Both the position numbers and the translations under genes were made by a program. Under the pieces are notes generated by a model. It was not told where the DNA came from, made no database searches, and worked only from the letters and a program-made list of their open reading frames with translations. A DNA stretch of 64,000 bases from Phycisphaeraceae bacterium. GTDB lineage: Bacteria > Planctomycetota > Phycisphaerae > Phycisphaerales > UBA1924. Positions 54,374-62,842 of this stretch are shown here, in pieces; the stretch's first letter is position 1; the number at the start of each line of letters is the position of its first letter. The stretch is taken from the NCBI GenBank assembly GCA_019636615.1, contig JAHBXF010000001.1:682001-746000 (forward strand). The letters are read 5' to 3'.

Positions 54374-54759
54374 CGCACACCAGCGCAGAGGCCACGGCAC
54401 GCGAGACGCTCGAAGGCTGGATCCCCTCCCTCGCCAGCGAAACCGAAGTGCGCTCGGCCCTAAACCTCGCCTTTGATTACCGGGGCGATGTCACGCTCAC
54501 CCTTCGCGACGGCCGCGCGATCGTGGGGTATGTCTACGACCGCAACGGCGACCAGCCGAGCCTGAGCGGCTGCACCGCGCGGCTGCTCGAAACCCAGAGC
54601 GGCAACCGCCTCAGCATTCCCTATGACCAGATCGCGCGCCTTGAGTTCAGCGGGCGCGACACCGCCGCGGGCAAGTCGTTCGAGAACTGGCTCAAGAAAT
54701 ACCAAGAGAAAAAAGCCGCGGGCCAGACGGCGTCCATCGAATCTGACCCCCTCGACTGA
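54370..54759 (+). CDS. Hypothetical protein downstream of ispE, possible small beta-barrel fold
   Basis: A 129-residue protein translationally coupled to ispE (ATGA overlap). The middle has DVTLTLRDGRAIVGYVYDRNG and NRLSIPYDQIARLEFSGRDTAAG, giving an alternating strand pattern like small Sm/SH3-type beta barrels. A lysine-rich tail follows. Function unknown. Coupling to ispE is likely housekeeping co-expression. Confidence 0.75.
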   Translation: MTHTSAEATARETLEGWIPSLASETEVRSALNLAFDYRGDVTLTLRDGRAIVGYVYDRNGDQPSLSGCTARLLETQSGNRLSIPYDQIARLEFSGRDTAAGKSFENWLKKYQEKKAAGQTASIESDPLD

Positions 54760-54795
54760 CCCCCGCGAGGAATCATCGCCCCCGCCCACAAAGAC

Positions 54796-54823
54796 AACGC
54801 CCCCCGAAACATCGGGGGGCGTT
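54796..54823. terminator. Bidirectional hairpin terminator between convergent genes
   Basis: A 10-bp perfect stem AACGCCCCCC/GGGGGGCGTT with an 8-nt loop, placed between the stop at 54759 (plus) and the rplU stop at 54914 (minus). The T-rich sequence after it on each side is modest, but the position between two convergent ends fits a shared terminator. Confidence 0.75.
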
Positions 54824-54913
54824 GGTCAACTTTCTGTATGGGTGCCGGTGATTGCCGAGGCCGCCCGGTGAATGGGCGGGGAAAGCCCCGAGGCAAGCCC
54901 TCGCGCGGCGAGA

Positions 54914-55240
54914 TCAGCCGTTGATGGCGGTGACCTTCACCTTGGTGTAGCGCTGTCGGTGGCCGGTCTTCTTCTGCCACGCCTTCTTCGCCTGGAACTT
55001 CTGGATATAGAGTTTTTCACCCTTCACCATGGGTTCGATCACTTCGCCCTTGACGGTGGCGCCGGTGACGTAAGGCTGGCCGATCTTGGCGCCGCCGCCG
55101 ATCTCACCGATGACGAGCACGCGGTCGAAGGTGACAGGGTGACCGGCGGGAACATCGCCGCTGTTCATCAGGTCGACGTAGATCTCGTCACCCTGGACGA
55201 CTTTGCGCTGGCTGCCGGACTCTTCAATGATCGCGTACAT
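54914..55240 (-). CDS. rplU: 50S ribosomal protein L21
   Basis: A 108-residue protein: MYAIIEESGSQRKVVQGDEIYVD, VTFDRVLVIGE, IGQPYVTGATVKGEVI, KKAWQKKTGHRQRYTKVKVTAI, which is the L21 pattern. L21 binds 23S rRNA in the large subunit. rplU usually sits before rpmA (L27), but here a terminator follows and no L27 gene is present in the window. A good promoter lies ~30 bp upstream. Confidence 0.96.
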   Translation of the reverse strand: MYAIIEESGSQRKVVQGDEIYVDLMNSGDVPAGHPVTFDRVLVIGEIGGGAKIGQPYVTGATVKGEVIEPMVKGEKLYIQKFQAKKAWQKKTGHRQRYTKVKVTAING

Positions 55241-55270
55241 GCTTCGTGCTCCAAAAAGCGTTGGGCCCAG

Positions 55271-55299
55271 ATGATAGCAGCCCCGTGAAATGGCGGCAA
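55271..55299 (-). promoter_or_regulatory. Sigma70-type promoter of rplU
   Basis: Minus strand: -35 TTGCCG (55299-55294), 17-bp spacer, -10 TATCAT (55276-55271). The predicted start of transcription would leave a short leader of about 25 nt before the rplU ATG. Confidence 0.65.
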
Positions 55300-55680
55300 C
55301 CCCTGTTGCAGACTCCCAACGACCCGCCAAACCCGATCATTATCCTATCAAACCACCGGGCCACCACCAACAGCGTCGCTCCGCGGCCCAACGCCCTTCT
55401 CCTGAGCCCCTGTGGTGCAGCAACCCCATCGCCCAGAGTGCCAGGGCCCGTGTCTGGACTATCGCAGCGAAGGCTACGTGCCCTGGGCGCTCATCAGTCA
55501 ACACCCGGCGAGACAACGCGTTGTCGCTACGGTCTGTCACCGTCGCTATTCACCCAAGTCACGAAGATGCGCAGCGGAGCGGCGGGAGCACATGGCCCCC
55601 GCCGCTCACGGAACGATTCACCCGCCTTGGGGCCGAACTGGCAGAGACAGACCATCGGCATCGTTCCCTGGCTGCCGCGT
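55300..55680. other. Non-coding interval upstream of rplU
   Basis: About 380 bp between the rplU promoter and the next gene's stop. Overlapping readings in several frames look like chance: they have no recognisable motif or coding style. I see no RNA gene or repeat in it. Confidence 0.5.
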
Positions 55681-56538
55681 TCAGCGGCGGCGACGCAGGG
55701 CGATCAACCCACCCGCCGCGAGCAGGCCCGCAGCGCCCGGCGCGGGCACCACGGTGATGGCGGTGAGGATGGAGCCCCCGCCGACTTCGCCGATCATCAT
55801 GCCGGTGCCGGTGGCAAGATCGATGGTCCAGAAGGTGGTGCGTGCGAGCATGGTGTCGCGCACCGCCGCGTAGGCGATGCCCGTCACGCCGGAGATATCA
55901 AACCCGCCAAGGTCGGTCACGTCCGCGCCGATGGGGCCGACGGTCGTGAGCAGGCCGCTGTTCGCGGGGTTCTGGATGAGCAGCGCATCCAGGTTTGTGT
56001 CGATGACATACAGCGTGGTGCTCATGGCGCCCACGCGGTTGTTGGTGTAGGCCGCGTGAACGCCGTTGGGGTTGACGCCGAAGTTGACATCGCCGGGGGC
56101 GAAGGAGAGGGGCGAATCAACAATCGCCGTGCCGTCGTTGGGGTTGGCACGCAGGTTCTGGTCCGCGTCAGAGACAATCCTGATGCGGTCCACCGTGGGG
56201 TTGAAGTCAAACCCGAATGAAGAGCCGTTCAGGGGCGTCGCGAAGGGCATCCCCACCTGCGTGGCCATGCCCGTCATCGGGTTGATGCGGTACATCCGCG
56301 AGAACGAACCCAGCGCGTACAACTCGCCGGTCGCGGGGCGAAGATCGATCCCGTGGATCGTCTCGTTGGGCTGCAACCCCTGGATCGGCACGCCGCTGAG
56401 GATCGACCCCGGGGCGTTGCTCTGGAACGACACCAGCGTCTGGTTCTGCGTCACGCCGTACACCAGGTCGGCGCCGCTCGCGCACGCCGCCACCATGGAC
56501 AGACCGACAGCGCCCGCACACATCATGCGCTTGCTCAT
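55681..56538 (-). CDS. Exported DUF4394-type protein with PEP-CTERM-like sorting tail
   Basis: A 285-residue protein from ATG 56538 (AGAGGAG upstream) with a signal peptide (residues 1-22, ASGA). The body is DUF4394-like: LVYGVTQNQTLVSF, IHGIDLRPATGELYALG, SSFGFDFNPTVDRIRIVSDADQNLRANPNDG. The C-terminus reads VPAPGAAGLLAAGGLIALRRRR, a PxPG motif, hydrophobic helix and arginine cluster as in planctomycete PEP-CTERM-like sorting signals. It is probably a secreted or surface-anchored protein of unknown role, divergent from the sigma factor gene. Confidence 0.85.
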   Translation of the reverse strand: MSKRMMCAGAVGLSMVAACASGADLVYGVTQNQTLVSFQSNAPGSILSGVPIQGLQPNETIHGIDLRPATGELYALGSFSRMYRINPMTGMATQVGMPFATPLNGSSFGFDFNPTVDRIRIVSDADQNLRANPNDGTAIVDSPLSFAPGDVNFGVNPNGVHAAYTNNRVGAMSTTLYVIDTNLDALLIQNPANSGLLTTVGPIGADVTDLGGFDISGVTGIAYAAVRDTMLARTTFWTIDLATGTGMMIGEVGGGSILTAITVVPAPGAAGLLAAGGLIALRRRR

Positions 56539-56752
56539 CTCGTGTTCTCCTCTTTCCTTGTTGTGTCGAGCCGAACCCCCGAAACACACGGCGGCCCGTT
56601 CTCGAACCCTATCGTTCCTGCGTGCCCCGCGGATTTTGATCTCGCGTGAAATCTCTCGCAGTGCACTGCATCATGTCTCTTTCTCTTCCGTACCTTGCAA
56701 CATTCCGCTCCTTTTTCTTCTCCCACCCCGCCCGCCAGCACGGAACTCCCCG

Positions 56753-57310
56753 ATGCACCTTTCCATCCTGGAACGCATCTCTCAGGGTGATCCCTCGGGC
56801 ATCGCCGCTTGCCTTGATGAATACGGCGGTACCGTCTGGGCGCTCGCAGAGCGCTACCTGCGCGGCACGGGCGAAGATGTCGAAGACGCCGTGCAGGAGA
56901 TCTTCATCGAAGTCTGGCGCAGCGCGCACCGCTTCAGCCCCGCCCTCGGCTCTGAGCCCGCCTTCGTCGCCACCATCGCCCACCGCCGACTCATCGACCG
57001 TCAACGCCGCCTCGCGGCGCGCGGCACGCACCTTCCCTTCGATCCCTCTCTCACCCACGCGCCGCCCCAACGCCTCGATACCGCCTCGCTCCGCGATGAT
57101 CTTCACCGGGCAGCGCGGGCCTTTGATGAACTCGACACCGATGAGCGCCAGGTTCTCTGGTACGCGCTCTATCATGGACTGAGCCACGAACGCATCGCGC
57201 ACGCCACCGACCTGCCCCTAGGCACGGTCAAAACCCGCATCCGCCGCGGGCTCTCAAGACTGCGCGACATTCTCGCAGGACGCACGGAAGAGTTGGGAGG
57301 TGTGCGATGA
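56753..57310 (+). CDS. ECF-type RNA polymerase sigma factor
   Basis: A 185-residue sigma-70 family protein: region 2 (DEYGGTVWALAERYLRGTGEDVEDAVQEIFIEVWRSAHRF, then HRRLIDRQRR) and region 4 (LDTDERQVLWYALYHGLSHERIAHATDLPLGTVKTRIRRGLSRLRDIL). Normal length for the group. Its stop overlaps the start of the anti-sigma gene (ATGA), so the pair is translationally coupled. Confidence 0.93.
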   Translation: MHLSILERISQGDPSGIAACLDEYGGTVWALAERYLRGTGEDVEDAVQEIFIEVWRSAHRFSPALGSEPAFVATIAHRRLIDRQRRLAARGTHLPFDPSLTHAPPQRLDTASLRDDLHRAARAFDELDTDERQVLWYALYHGLSHERIAHATDLPLGTVKTRIRRGLSRLRDILAGRTEELGGVR

Positions 57311-58125
57311 ACGATCCCCGCCGCCGCCACGAGTTCCAGCACCTGCTCGACCTGCTCGCCCTGCAGGCCGCTGGTTCGCTCTCGCAGGCCGATCGCGCCG
57401 AACTCGACGCCCTCCTCGCACGCACCCCGCCCCTCACCGACGACGCCGGCCAACCCGCCGACCCCGCCCTCTTCAAAGACGTCATCGGCCCCGCCGTCGC
57501 GGCCCTCGCCGCCGGCGCGCCCGCCGGCGCCATGCCCGCAGAGGCCCGCGCCCGTCTGCTCGCGCGTGGTCAGGCGCTCATGGGCCACACCGCCCCGGCC
57601 ACCGCGCACGTCCGCCCGGCGCGTCGCGCCCTGCACCCATCCCTGGGCTGGTTCGCCGCCGCCGCCGCGTGTCTGCTCGCGCTGCTCGTGTGGTGGGAGA
57701 GCCGCCCGCCCCAGACCCCCAGCGCACCCGAACGCTTCGCCGCGCTGCTCGAGGAGCCCGACACCCTCCAACTCCCCTTCGAACCAAGCACAGATCCCGC
57801 CGCGAAAGCCCTCGCCGGCGATGTCTTCTGGAACCAGCGCCTGCAGCGCGGCTTTGTGCGCTTCACCGGCCTTGCCGCCAATGACCCCGCCCGCGAGCAA
57901 TACCAGATCTGGGCGTACGACTCGGGGCGGCAAGACGGCTACCCCGTCGATTGCGGCGTCTTCGATGTCACCGGCCTTGCCGCCGGCGGCGAGCACACCC
58001 TGGTGCCCATCATGGGCAAACTCCCCGTGCTCAAGGCCACCGCCTTTGCCATCAGCCTCGAGCGGCCCGGCGGTGCCGTCGTACCCAACCGCGAGCGCCT
58101 CGTGTGCTTCGCGCCCAAGAAGTAA
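57307..58125 (+). CDS. RskA-like membrane anti-sigma factor
   Basis: A 272-residue protein with a cytoplasmic N-terminal part (residues 1-110), one transmembrane helix (about 116-133, LGWFAAAAACLLALLVWW) and a periplasmic domain. The periplasmic sequence GFVRFTGLAANDPAREQYQIWAYD...YPVDCGVFDV matches the RskA C-terminal pattern. RskA-type proteins bind the ECF sigma and release it upon proteolysis. Coupled to the sigma gene. No HxxxCxxC zinc motif is visible in the N-terminus. Confidence 0.85.
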   Translation: MNDPRRRHEFQHLLDLLALQAAGSLSQADRAELDALLARTPPLTDDAGQPADPALFKDVIGPAVAALAAGAPAGAMPAEARARLLARGQALMGHTAPATAHVRPARRALHPSLGWFAAAAACLLALLVWWESRPPQTPSAPERFAALLEEPDTLQLPFEPSTDPAAKALAGDVFWNQRLQRGFVRFTGLAANDPAREQYQIWAYDSGRQDGYPVDCGVFDVTGLAAGGEHTLVPIMGKLPVLKATAFAISLERPGGAVVPNRERLVCFAPKK

Positions 58126-58265
58126 CCGCCGCCCGCGCTTCTTCGCGCACACTTCATCCGCGCGCACCCACGCCGCATCCTCTCCCGGCTAAGGTTGGCC
58201 GGGTCAACGGCGCGCCATCTTCGCGCCCCGTCTCCACCCGCCGCCACACCCCACCCGAGGGCCGC

Positions 58266-60290
58266 ATGATGTACCACCCCTTCGTCGCCGCAACGCTCAT
58301 CTTCTCCGCCGCCTGCGCCGCGGCGGCGCAGCCCCCGGCCGACAACCTCGTTCACCATCGCCACCGCCATCACCACAACCCCAGGCACGCGACCGATGCC
58401 CCGACGCCCGCGCGCTTCGTCACCAGCCGCCCCAGCGATGTTCTTCTCCCCCTGCCGCAGGAGAAAGACGCCTTCACCTTTGTCGTCTTCGGCGACCGCA
58501 CCGGCGGCCCGGCCGACGGCGTGAACGTGCTCGCCGACGCCGTGCGCGACACCAACCTGCTCGAGCCCGACCTTGTCATGACCGTGGGCGACCTCATCAA
58601 CGGCTACAACGAAACGCCGCAATGGCTCGAACAGATGCGCGAATACAAAGAGATCATGAACGAACTGCGCTGCCCGTGGTTCCCCGTCGCGGGCAACCAC
58701 GATGTCTATTGGCGCGGGGCCGGCCCCAAGCCCGAGCACGAGCACGACGCCAACTACGAGATGCACTTCGGCCCCCTGTGGTACGCCTTCCAGCACAAAA
58801 ACTGCTGGTTCATCGCGCTCTACAGCGACGAAACAAACCCGAAGACCGGCGAGAAATCCTTCGGCAAGCCCGACAACCACCGCATGAGCGAAGAGCAGTT
58901 CACCTGGCTCGACGAAACCCTCACCCGCGCCGAAGACGCCCACCACGTCTTTCTCTTCCTTCACCACCCGCGCTGGACCGGCGGCGCCAACTACGGCGAC
59001 CAGTGGGACCGTGTGCACCAGCGTCTCGTGAAGGCGGGCAACGTCACCGCCGTCTTCGCGGGGCACATCCACCGCATGCGCTACGACGCCAAAGACGGCA
59101 TCGAATACGTCACGCTCGCCACCGTCGGCGGCGGTCAGGCCGGCCACGTGCCGCAGGCCGGCTGGCTCCACCACTTCAACATCATCACCGTGCGCCAGGG
59201 GCAGGTCGCCATGGCCGCCCTCCCCGTCGGTCAGGTCATGGATGTCCGCGAGATCACCGCCGATCTTGCCGACCAGTGCGCCCTGCAATCCCGCACGCCC
59301 CCCGCCATCGCGGGGCCCCTCACGTTCGACGCCGCGGGCGCTGTCTCACAGACGTTCGCCGCCACCATCACCAACCACACCTCCCGCACCATCGACACCA
59401 CCTACGCACTCGACACCCTCGACCCACGCTGGCGCATCGACCCCGACCACGGGCACGCCGCCGTCGCGCCCGGGGCAACGCACGACATCTCCTTCCGCGT
59501 GCACCGGTCGCCCGGCGCCGCCGACGAGTACCTCCGCCCGGTTCATCTTGTCATCAACACCGACGTGCTCATGCCCGGCCACCGCTACTCACTCCCCGAG
59601 CAACGCACCCCCATCGCCCTCAACACCGATGCGCTCCCCACGCCCCCGGCGCCTGATGCCGAAACCGCCCTTCGCCTGCGCGGCAGCGACGCCATCGCCA
59701 TCGACTCTTCCGAGTTCAACCTCCCCGACGGCCCCTTCACCGTCGAATGCTGGATGCGCGCCGATTCCTTCGCGCCCCGCACCGGCCTCGTCTGCAAAAC
59801 CGAAGAGAGCGAATACGGCATCTTTGTCAGCCGCGGCCGGCCCGAGTTCCTCGTCTACCTCGGCAACGCCTACGCCCGCGCCACCAGCACGCTCGACCCC
59901 CTCTCACCCGGCGCGTGGCACCACATCGCCGGCGTCTTTGACGGCCAGGAAGTCCGCCTCTATATAGACGGCGCACTCGCCGGCGCTACCAAGGCCTCCG
60001 GCAAGCGAAAGACCAATCGCCTGCCCCTCATGCTCGGCGCGGATGTCGGCCCCACCAGCAACGCCATGTCCCACTTCACCGGCCAGATCGACGCCTTCCG
60101 CCTCTCCGTGGGCGCCCTCTACACCGGCCAACGCTTCACCCCCGAGCGCCGCCTTGCGCCCACCACCTCCACACTCCTGCTCACCAACATGGACGGCTTC
60201 TTCGGCACGGGCCTCTGGGGCGAGGGCGCGCAGAGAACCTTCGGCCGCGCTGTCGGCCAGCCGGCCATCGAACAGGCTGTCACAGATTAA
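58266..60290 (+). CDS. Exported metallophosphoesterase with C-terminal LamG-like domain
   Basis: A 674-residue protein with a signal peptide (residues 1-21, AAAA/Q) followed by a His-rich stretch (HHRHRHHHNPRH, residues ~30-41). The calcineurin-like phosphoesterase motifs are all present: FGDRTGG, GDLINGYNE, AGNHDVYW, FLHHPRW, GHIHRM. A middle beta domain leads to a C-terminal concanavalin/LamG-like domain (FTVECWMRADSF, SPGAWHHIAGVFDGQEVRLYIDG, GQIDAFRLSVGALY). It would hydrolyse phosphoesters outside the cytoplasm; the substrate is unknown. It follows the sigma/anti-sigma pair by 140 bp and may belong to its regulon. Confidence 0.88.
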   Translation: MMYHPFVAATLIFSAACAAAAQPPADNLVHHRHRHHHNPRHATDAPTPARFVTSRPSDVLLPLPQEKDAFTFVVFGDRTGGPADGVNVLADAVRDTNLLEPDLVMTVGDLINGYNETPQWLEQMREYKEIMNELRCPWFPVAGNHDVYWRGAGPKPEHEHDANYEMHFGPLWYAFQHKNCWFIALYSDETNPKTGEKSFGKPDNHRMSEEQFTWLDETLTRAEDAHHVFLFLHHPRWTGGANYGDQWDRVHQRLVKAGNVTAVFAGHIHRMRYDAKDGIEYVTLATVGGGQAGHVPQAGWLHHFNIITVRQGQVAMAALPVGQVMDVREITADLADQCALQSRTPPAIAGPLTFDAAGAVSQTFAATITNHTSRTIDTTYALDTLDPRWRIDPDHGHAAVAPGATHDISFRVHRSPGAADEYLRPVHLVINTDVLMPGHRYSLPEQRTPIALNTDALPTPPAPDAETALRLRGSDAIAIDSSEFNLPDGPFTVECWMRADSFAPRTGLVCKTEESEYGIFVSRGRPEFLVYLGNAYARATSTLDPLSPGAWHHIAGVFDGQEVRLYIDGALAGATKASGKRKTNRLPLMLGADVGPTSNAMSHFTGQIDAFRLSVGALYTGQRFTPERRLAPTTSTLLLTNMDGFFGTGLWGEGAQRTFGRAVGQPAIEQAVTD

Positions 60291-60364
60291 CAACCCGGCC
60301 GCGTCGCAGCCTCAGACCGGCCCTCGGTGAGCCGCCCCATCCTTGCCCGTGGGCGCGAAACCGA

Positions 60365-61153
60365 TCACCCCCGCCGGCGGCGCGCCGCGAGCAAGACGCC
60401 GTACGCAAGCAACCCGGCCCCGCCCGGCGTGGGCACCACCACCCACGCGAAGGCGTTGAGAAACACGGTGTCGTTGTTCGCGAAGGTGAAGTCCATCGCC
60501 GCCGTGTCGGTGAAGACCACCACGCGCCCGCTCCCAGCGCCCAGCGCTCCGTTGTCAAGCACCGCGGCCGCGACCTGGTTGTTCGCCGCGTGCCTCGCCA
60601 CAACCTGCCCCGCGCCGGTGTTCGAAATCCACCCCGGAAAAAGCGTTGTGAATGTTGTGACATCACCGAACGGCCCGCTCGCCAACGGGCTGTCCAGCGG
60701 CGACAGGTTCGCTGTCTGTGTGCCGCTCAGTGTCCCCGCGGCCGACATCCCCACCGCGCTCAAAATGCTCGCGTTCGCCGCAGACGCCGCGCCGCTGAAC
60801 GTGTCGTTGTCCGGGATCAGGATCGCACGCCCGCCGCCCGCCAGAAACGCGCCCAGCGCCGCCTGCTCATCGCCCGAGAGCGGCGTGATCGCGGCGTTGT
60901 TCTGCGACGCCGACGTGATGATCAGCACATCCAGCCCGCCCAAGAACTCCGGCGTGAGCACCGAGGCCGAAGTAAACGTCGGGGAAAAATGCGTCGAGAG
61001 TGCGCTGCGAGCGCCCGCGGCGTAGGCACTCTCCGTGAACGAAAATGCCCCGCCTCGCGAGGTGTCAAACCCGCCCACAACCTGCCCGGCACACACCCCG
61101 CCGCATACACCGGCCGCGAGTATCGCCGCCACGATCTGCCCTGCGTTGTTCAT
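60365..61153 (-). CDS. Exported GATase-like-fold protein with PEP-CTERM-like tail
   Basis: A 262-residue protein with a signal peptide (residues 1-22, CAG/Q). The domain starts VVGGFDTSRGGAFSF and has LGGLDVLIITSASQNNAAITPLSGDEQAALGAFLAGGGRAILIPD, then GRVVVFTDTAAMDF, like the class I glutamine-amidotransferase-like fold used in many exported proteins. A VPTPGGAGLLAYGVLLAARRRRG tail gives the sorting signal. No catalytic cysteine is evident. Function unknown. Convergent with the phosphoesterase gene. Confidence 0.8.
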   Translation of the reverse strand: MNNAGQIVAAILAAGVCGGVCAGQVVGGFDTSRGGAFSFTESAYAAGARSALSTHFSPTFTSASVLTPEFLGGLDVLIITSASQNNAAITPLSGDEQAALGAFLAGGGRAILIPDNDTFSGAASAANASILSAVGMSAAGTLSGTQTANLSPLDSPLASGPFGDVTTFTTLFPGWISNTGAGQVVARHAANNQVAAAVLDNGALGAGSGRVVVFTDTAAMDFTFANNDTVFLNAFAWVVVPTPGGAGLLAYGVLLAARRRRG

Positions 61154-61367
61154 GTCTCTATCTCCTTGGCTCAGTGTAGTGGCCTGAATGCCGCCAGGTC
61201 TGAAATCTCCTCTCGCCCGATCACCCCACCAACCGCGCCGCCGCCACCCTCCTCCGCTTCGCCACCTTCAACCACCACACCATGCCCCGCACCCCTGTCT
61301 ACCATATTCGCCCCGGCCAATCCCTGTGTGACGTGACGGGCACTTCACCAACCACAAGGAGGCCACC

Positions 61368-61600
61368 ATGCACGAGAACCATCCACAACCGCGCGGCGAC
61401 GACAGCGACTGCTTTCACGCCCATCAGTAAACGAAGGAGGGGCTTCCCCTCCGAGCAGAAGGTCAAGAAGGGCTCGCGCGGCGTACAAACCCCCGCCGGG
61501 TTCAAAGACTTCTGCGAGAAACTCGGCCGCAACGACCTCTGCCCCTGCGGCTCGGGCGCGTTGTTTTAAGAAGTGCTGCATGACCTCGGGCCGGTTTTGA
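61368..61600 (+). pseudogene. Twice-frameshifted SEC-C motif protein
   Basis: An AAGGAGG site lies directly before ATG 61368 (frame 1: [20 protein letters not shown], then TAA at 61428). The coding pattern continues in the next frame ([19 protein letters not shown]...[14 protein letters not shown]) to a TAA at 61567. The end ([11 protein letters not shown], stop at 61598-61600) lies in the third frame after a TTTT run. Together they spell a small SEC-C zinc-binding protein with CPCGSGxxFKKCC. Two single-base shifts are needed, so it is a decayed gene or contains sequence errors. Confidence 0.65.
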
Positions 61601-61664
61601 CGGCTCGAACCGCGACGAATACACGCGGTAGCGGCATTGAAGACATCCACAACTCCATTTCCAA

Positions 61665-61697
61665 GGGCCGGGTTACTCCCGGCCCTGGTGTGTTTTT
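61665..61697 (+). terminator. Rho-independent terminator
   Basis: A 9-bp perfect stem AGGGCCGGG/CCCGGCCCT with a 5-nt loop, followed by GGTGTG and five T residues. It lies 65 bp after the end of the SEC-C gene remnant on the same strand. Confidence 0.7.
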
Positions 61698-61867
61698 GTC
61701 GCTCGCAGCACACAGAAGCAAGGAAGTGTGCAACACAAGGCAGCCAGCATGAGCGGCAGAGGCCCGATCTGATAGTTGCCCGGACGTGTATCGATTCGCA
61801 GTCCACACCCCCTGATCGCGGGGTCCAACCTACCTATTCCATCCATTCTATCAGGCTCCTCGCTCTC

Positions 61868-61896
61868 TTCGCTTCATGTAGCACAGGTCCTATAAC
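61868..61896 (+). promoter_or_regulatory. Possible promoter of the exported repeat protein gene
   Basis: TTCGCT, 17-bp spacer, TATAAC. The -10 is good and the -35 weak. It precedes the ATG at 62029 by about 130 bp. Confidence 0.3.
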
Positions 61897-62028
61897 GTCG
61901 AAGATGAAATGGAGTCTCTGAGGATCGCGATTGAGCGATTGAGGCGGTCGACTCCCGAGGGAGATTGCGGATATTCTTGCTACCGTATAACACCCGCGGC
62001 ACCAGTCGCCGCGCTCCGGAGACCCGTC

Positions 62029-62826
62029 ATGCGCAACTCAGTTCTTGGCCGTGTGATCGCTGCCCTCTTTGCCGTCGCAATGGTGACCGTGGCCAAGGGC
62101 CAGTGCGGCGTCATGCTGCAAGACACCGTGCTTCCTTCGGATGGCTCAGAGCACCGTACATTCTTTGAGTGGGATTTCGACGGAGAAGGCCCGTTGCCTC
62201 CCGAGTTGCTCGTAGGCACAGGAGGCGGGCGTGTGATGGCCTTCAACGGAACCCGCTGGCGGCAAGTGGGTGATAGGCTGTCAGGACCCGTGTCGTGGAA
62301 CGTAGATCCTGCCGAGCCATTGGTATACCAGCTTTTGAGCTTCCGGGGCGAGTTGCACGCAGTGGCGGCTGGTTATAACGTATCCTCACAAGGCGCTTTG
62401 TTTAAATGGTCAGGCACGCAATGGGACCAGATTCCTATGGTTGGAGTCGGCTGTCCCGGGTCCGGCGCTACGGGGCACTTCAGGAGCGCGACAATTTGGA
62501 ACGATATGATTGTTGTTGTCGGCTATGATTTGCGGTGTTCGGGACAGAGGCTCGCAATTGGGTGGAACGGAACGGCGTGGGCTCCATTAGACAACGCACT
62601 CACGGGCTTTCAATCTTCTTCCATTGTTGCAGCCGTACACGCAACATCGGATGGGCGACTGTTGATCGGGGGATACCTGCCAACCCCCCTTGCGGACGCG
62701 ATGATTGCGGAGCTTGTAGGTGCCCAGTGGCAATATCGCATTTATGGTTATAGTGGTATTAGCAGTATCCCGATACTCAGATTTCAAGAGATCGATGGAG
62801 ATGTCTTCGCTATGGCTCAATCTGTA
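62029..62826 (+). pseudogene. Exported propeller-like repeat protein, 5' part, interrupted by IS insertion
   Basis: Starting at ATG 62029 the protein has a signal peptide (residues ~8-23, AKG/Q). Short repeats of about 45-60 residues follow, each with a hydrophobic G.LYAVG-like strand and a W.G..W motif (LFKWSGTQWDQI, IGWNGTAWAPL, VGAQWQYRI), suggestive of a beta-propeller or Kelch-like array. The frame runs into the insertion at 62825-62826 and stops within it at 62874. It continues in the same frame at 63668 after the element. Not recognised as a named family. Confidence 0.8.
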
Positions 62827-62842
62827 GAGCCTATCCGTAAAC
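62825..62842 (+). repeat. Left terminal inverted repeat of the IS5-like element, with TA duplication
   Basis: TAGAGCCTATCCGTAAAC, the perfect inverse of 63652-63669. The outermost TA is the duplicated target, so the inverted repeat proper is 16 bp (62827-62842). Confidence 0.9.

Larger units (their letters stand above)
61601..62028. other. Intergenic interval with terminator and weak promoter
   Basis: It holds the hairpin at 61665-61697 and a possible promoter at 61868-61896; otherwise I see no gene, RNA or repeat. Composition turns lower in GC toward its right end. Confidence 0.5.

Noticed and set aside
61282..61569. 95-residue reading containing CPCGSG
   Set aside because: Its first ~47 residues are an out-of-frame reading of the true N-terminus that starts with a good ribosome site at 61368. 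It is described instead as a frameshifted SEC-C gene.
61600..61630. Possible T-arm of a tRNA on the minus strand (GGTTCGAGCC)
   Set aside because: The flanking bases do not pair into a 5-bp T-stem, and no acceptor or anticodon arm could be built around it.
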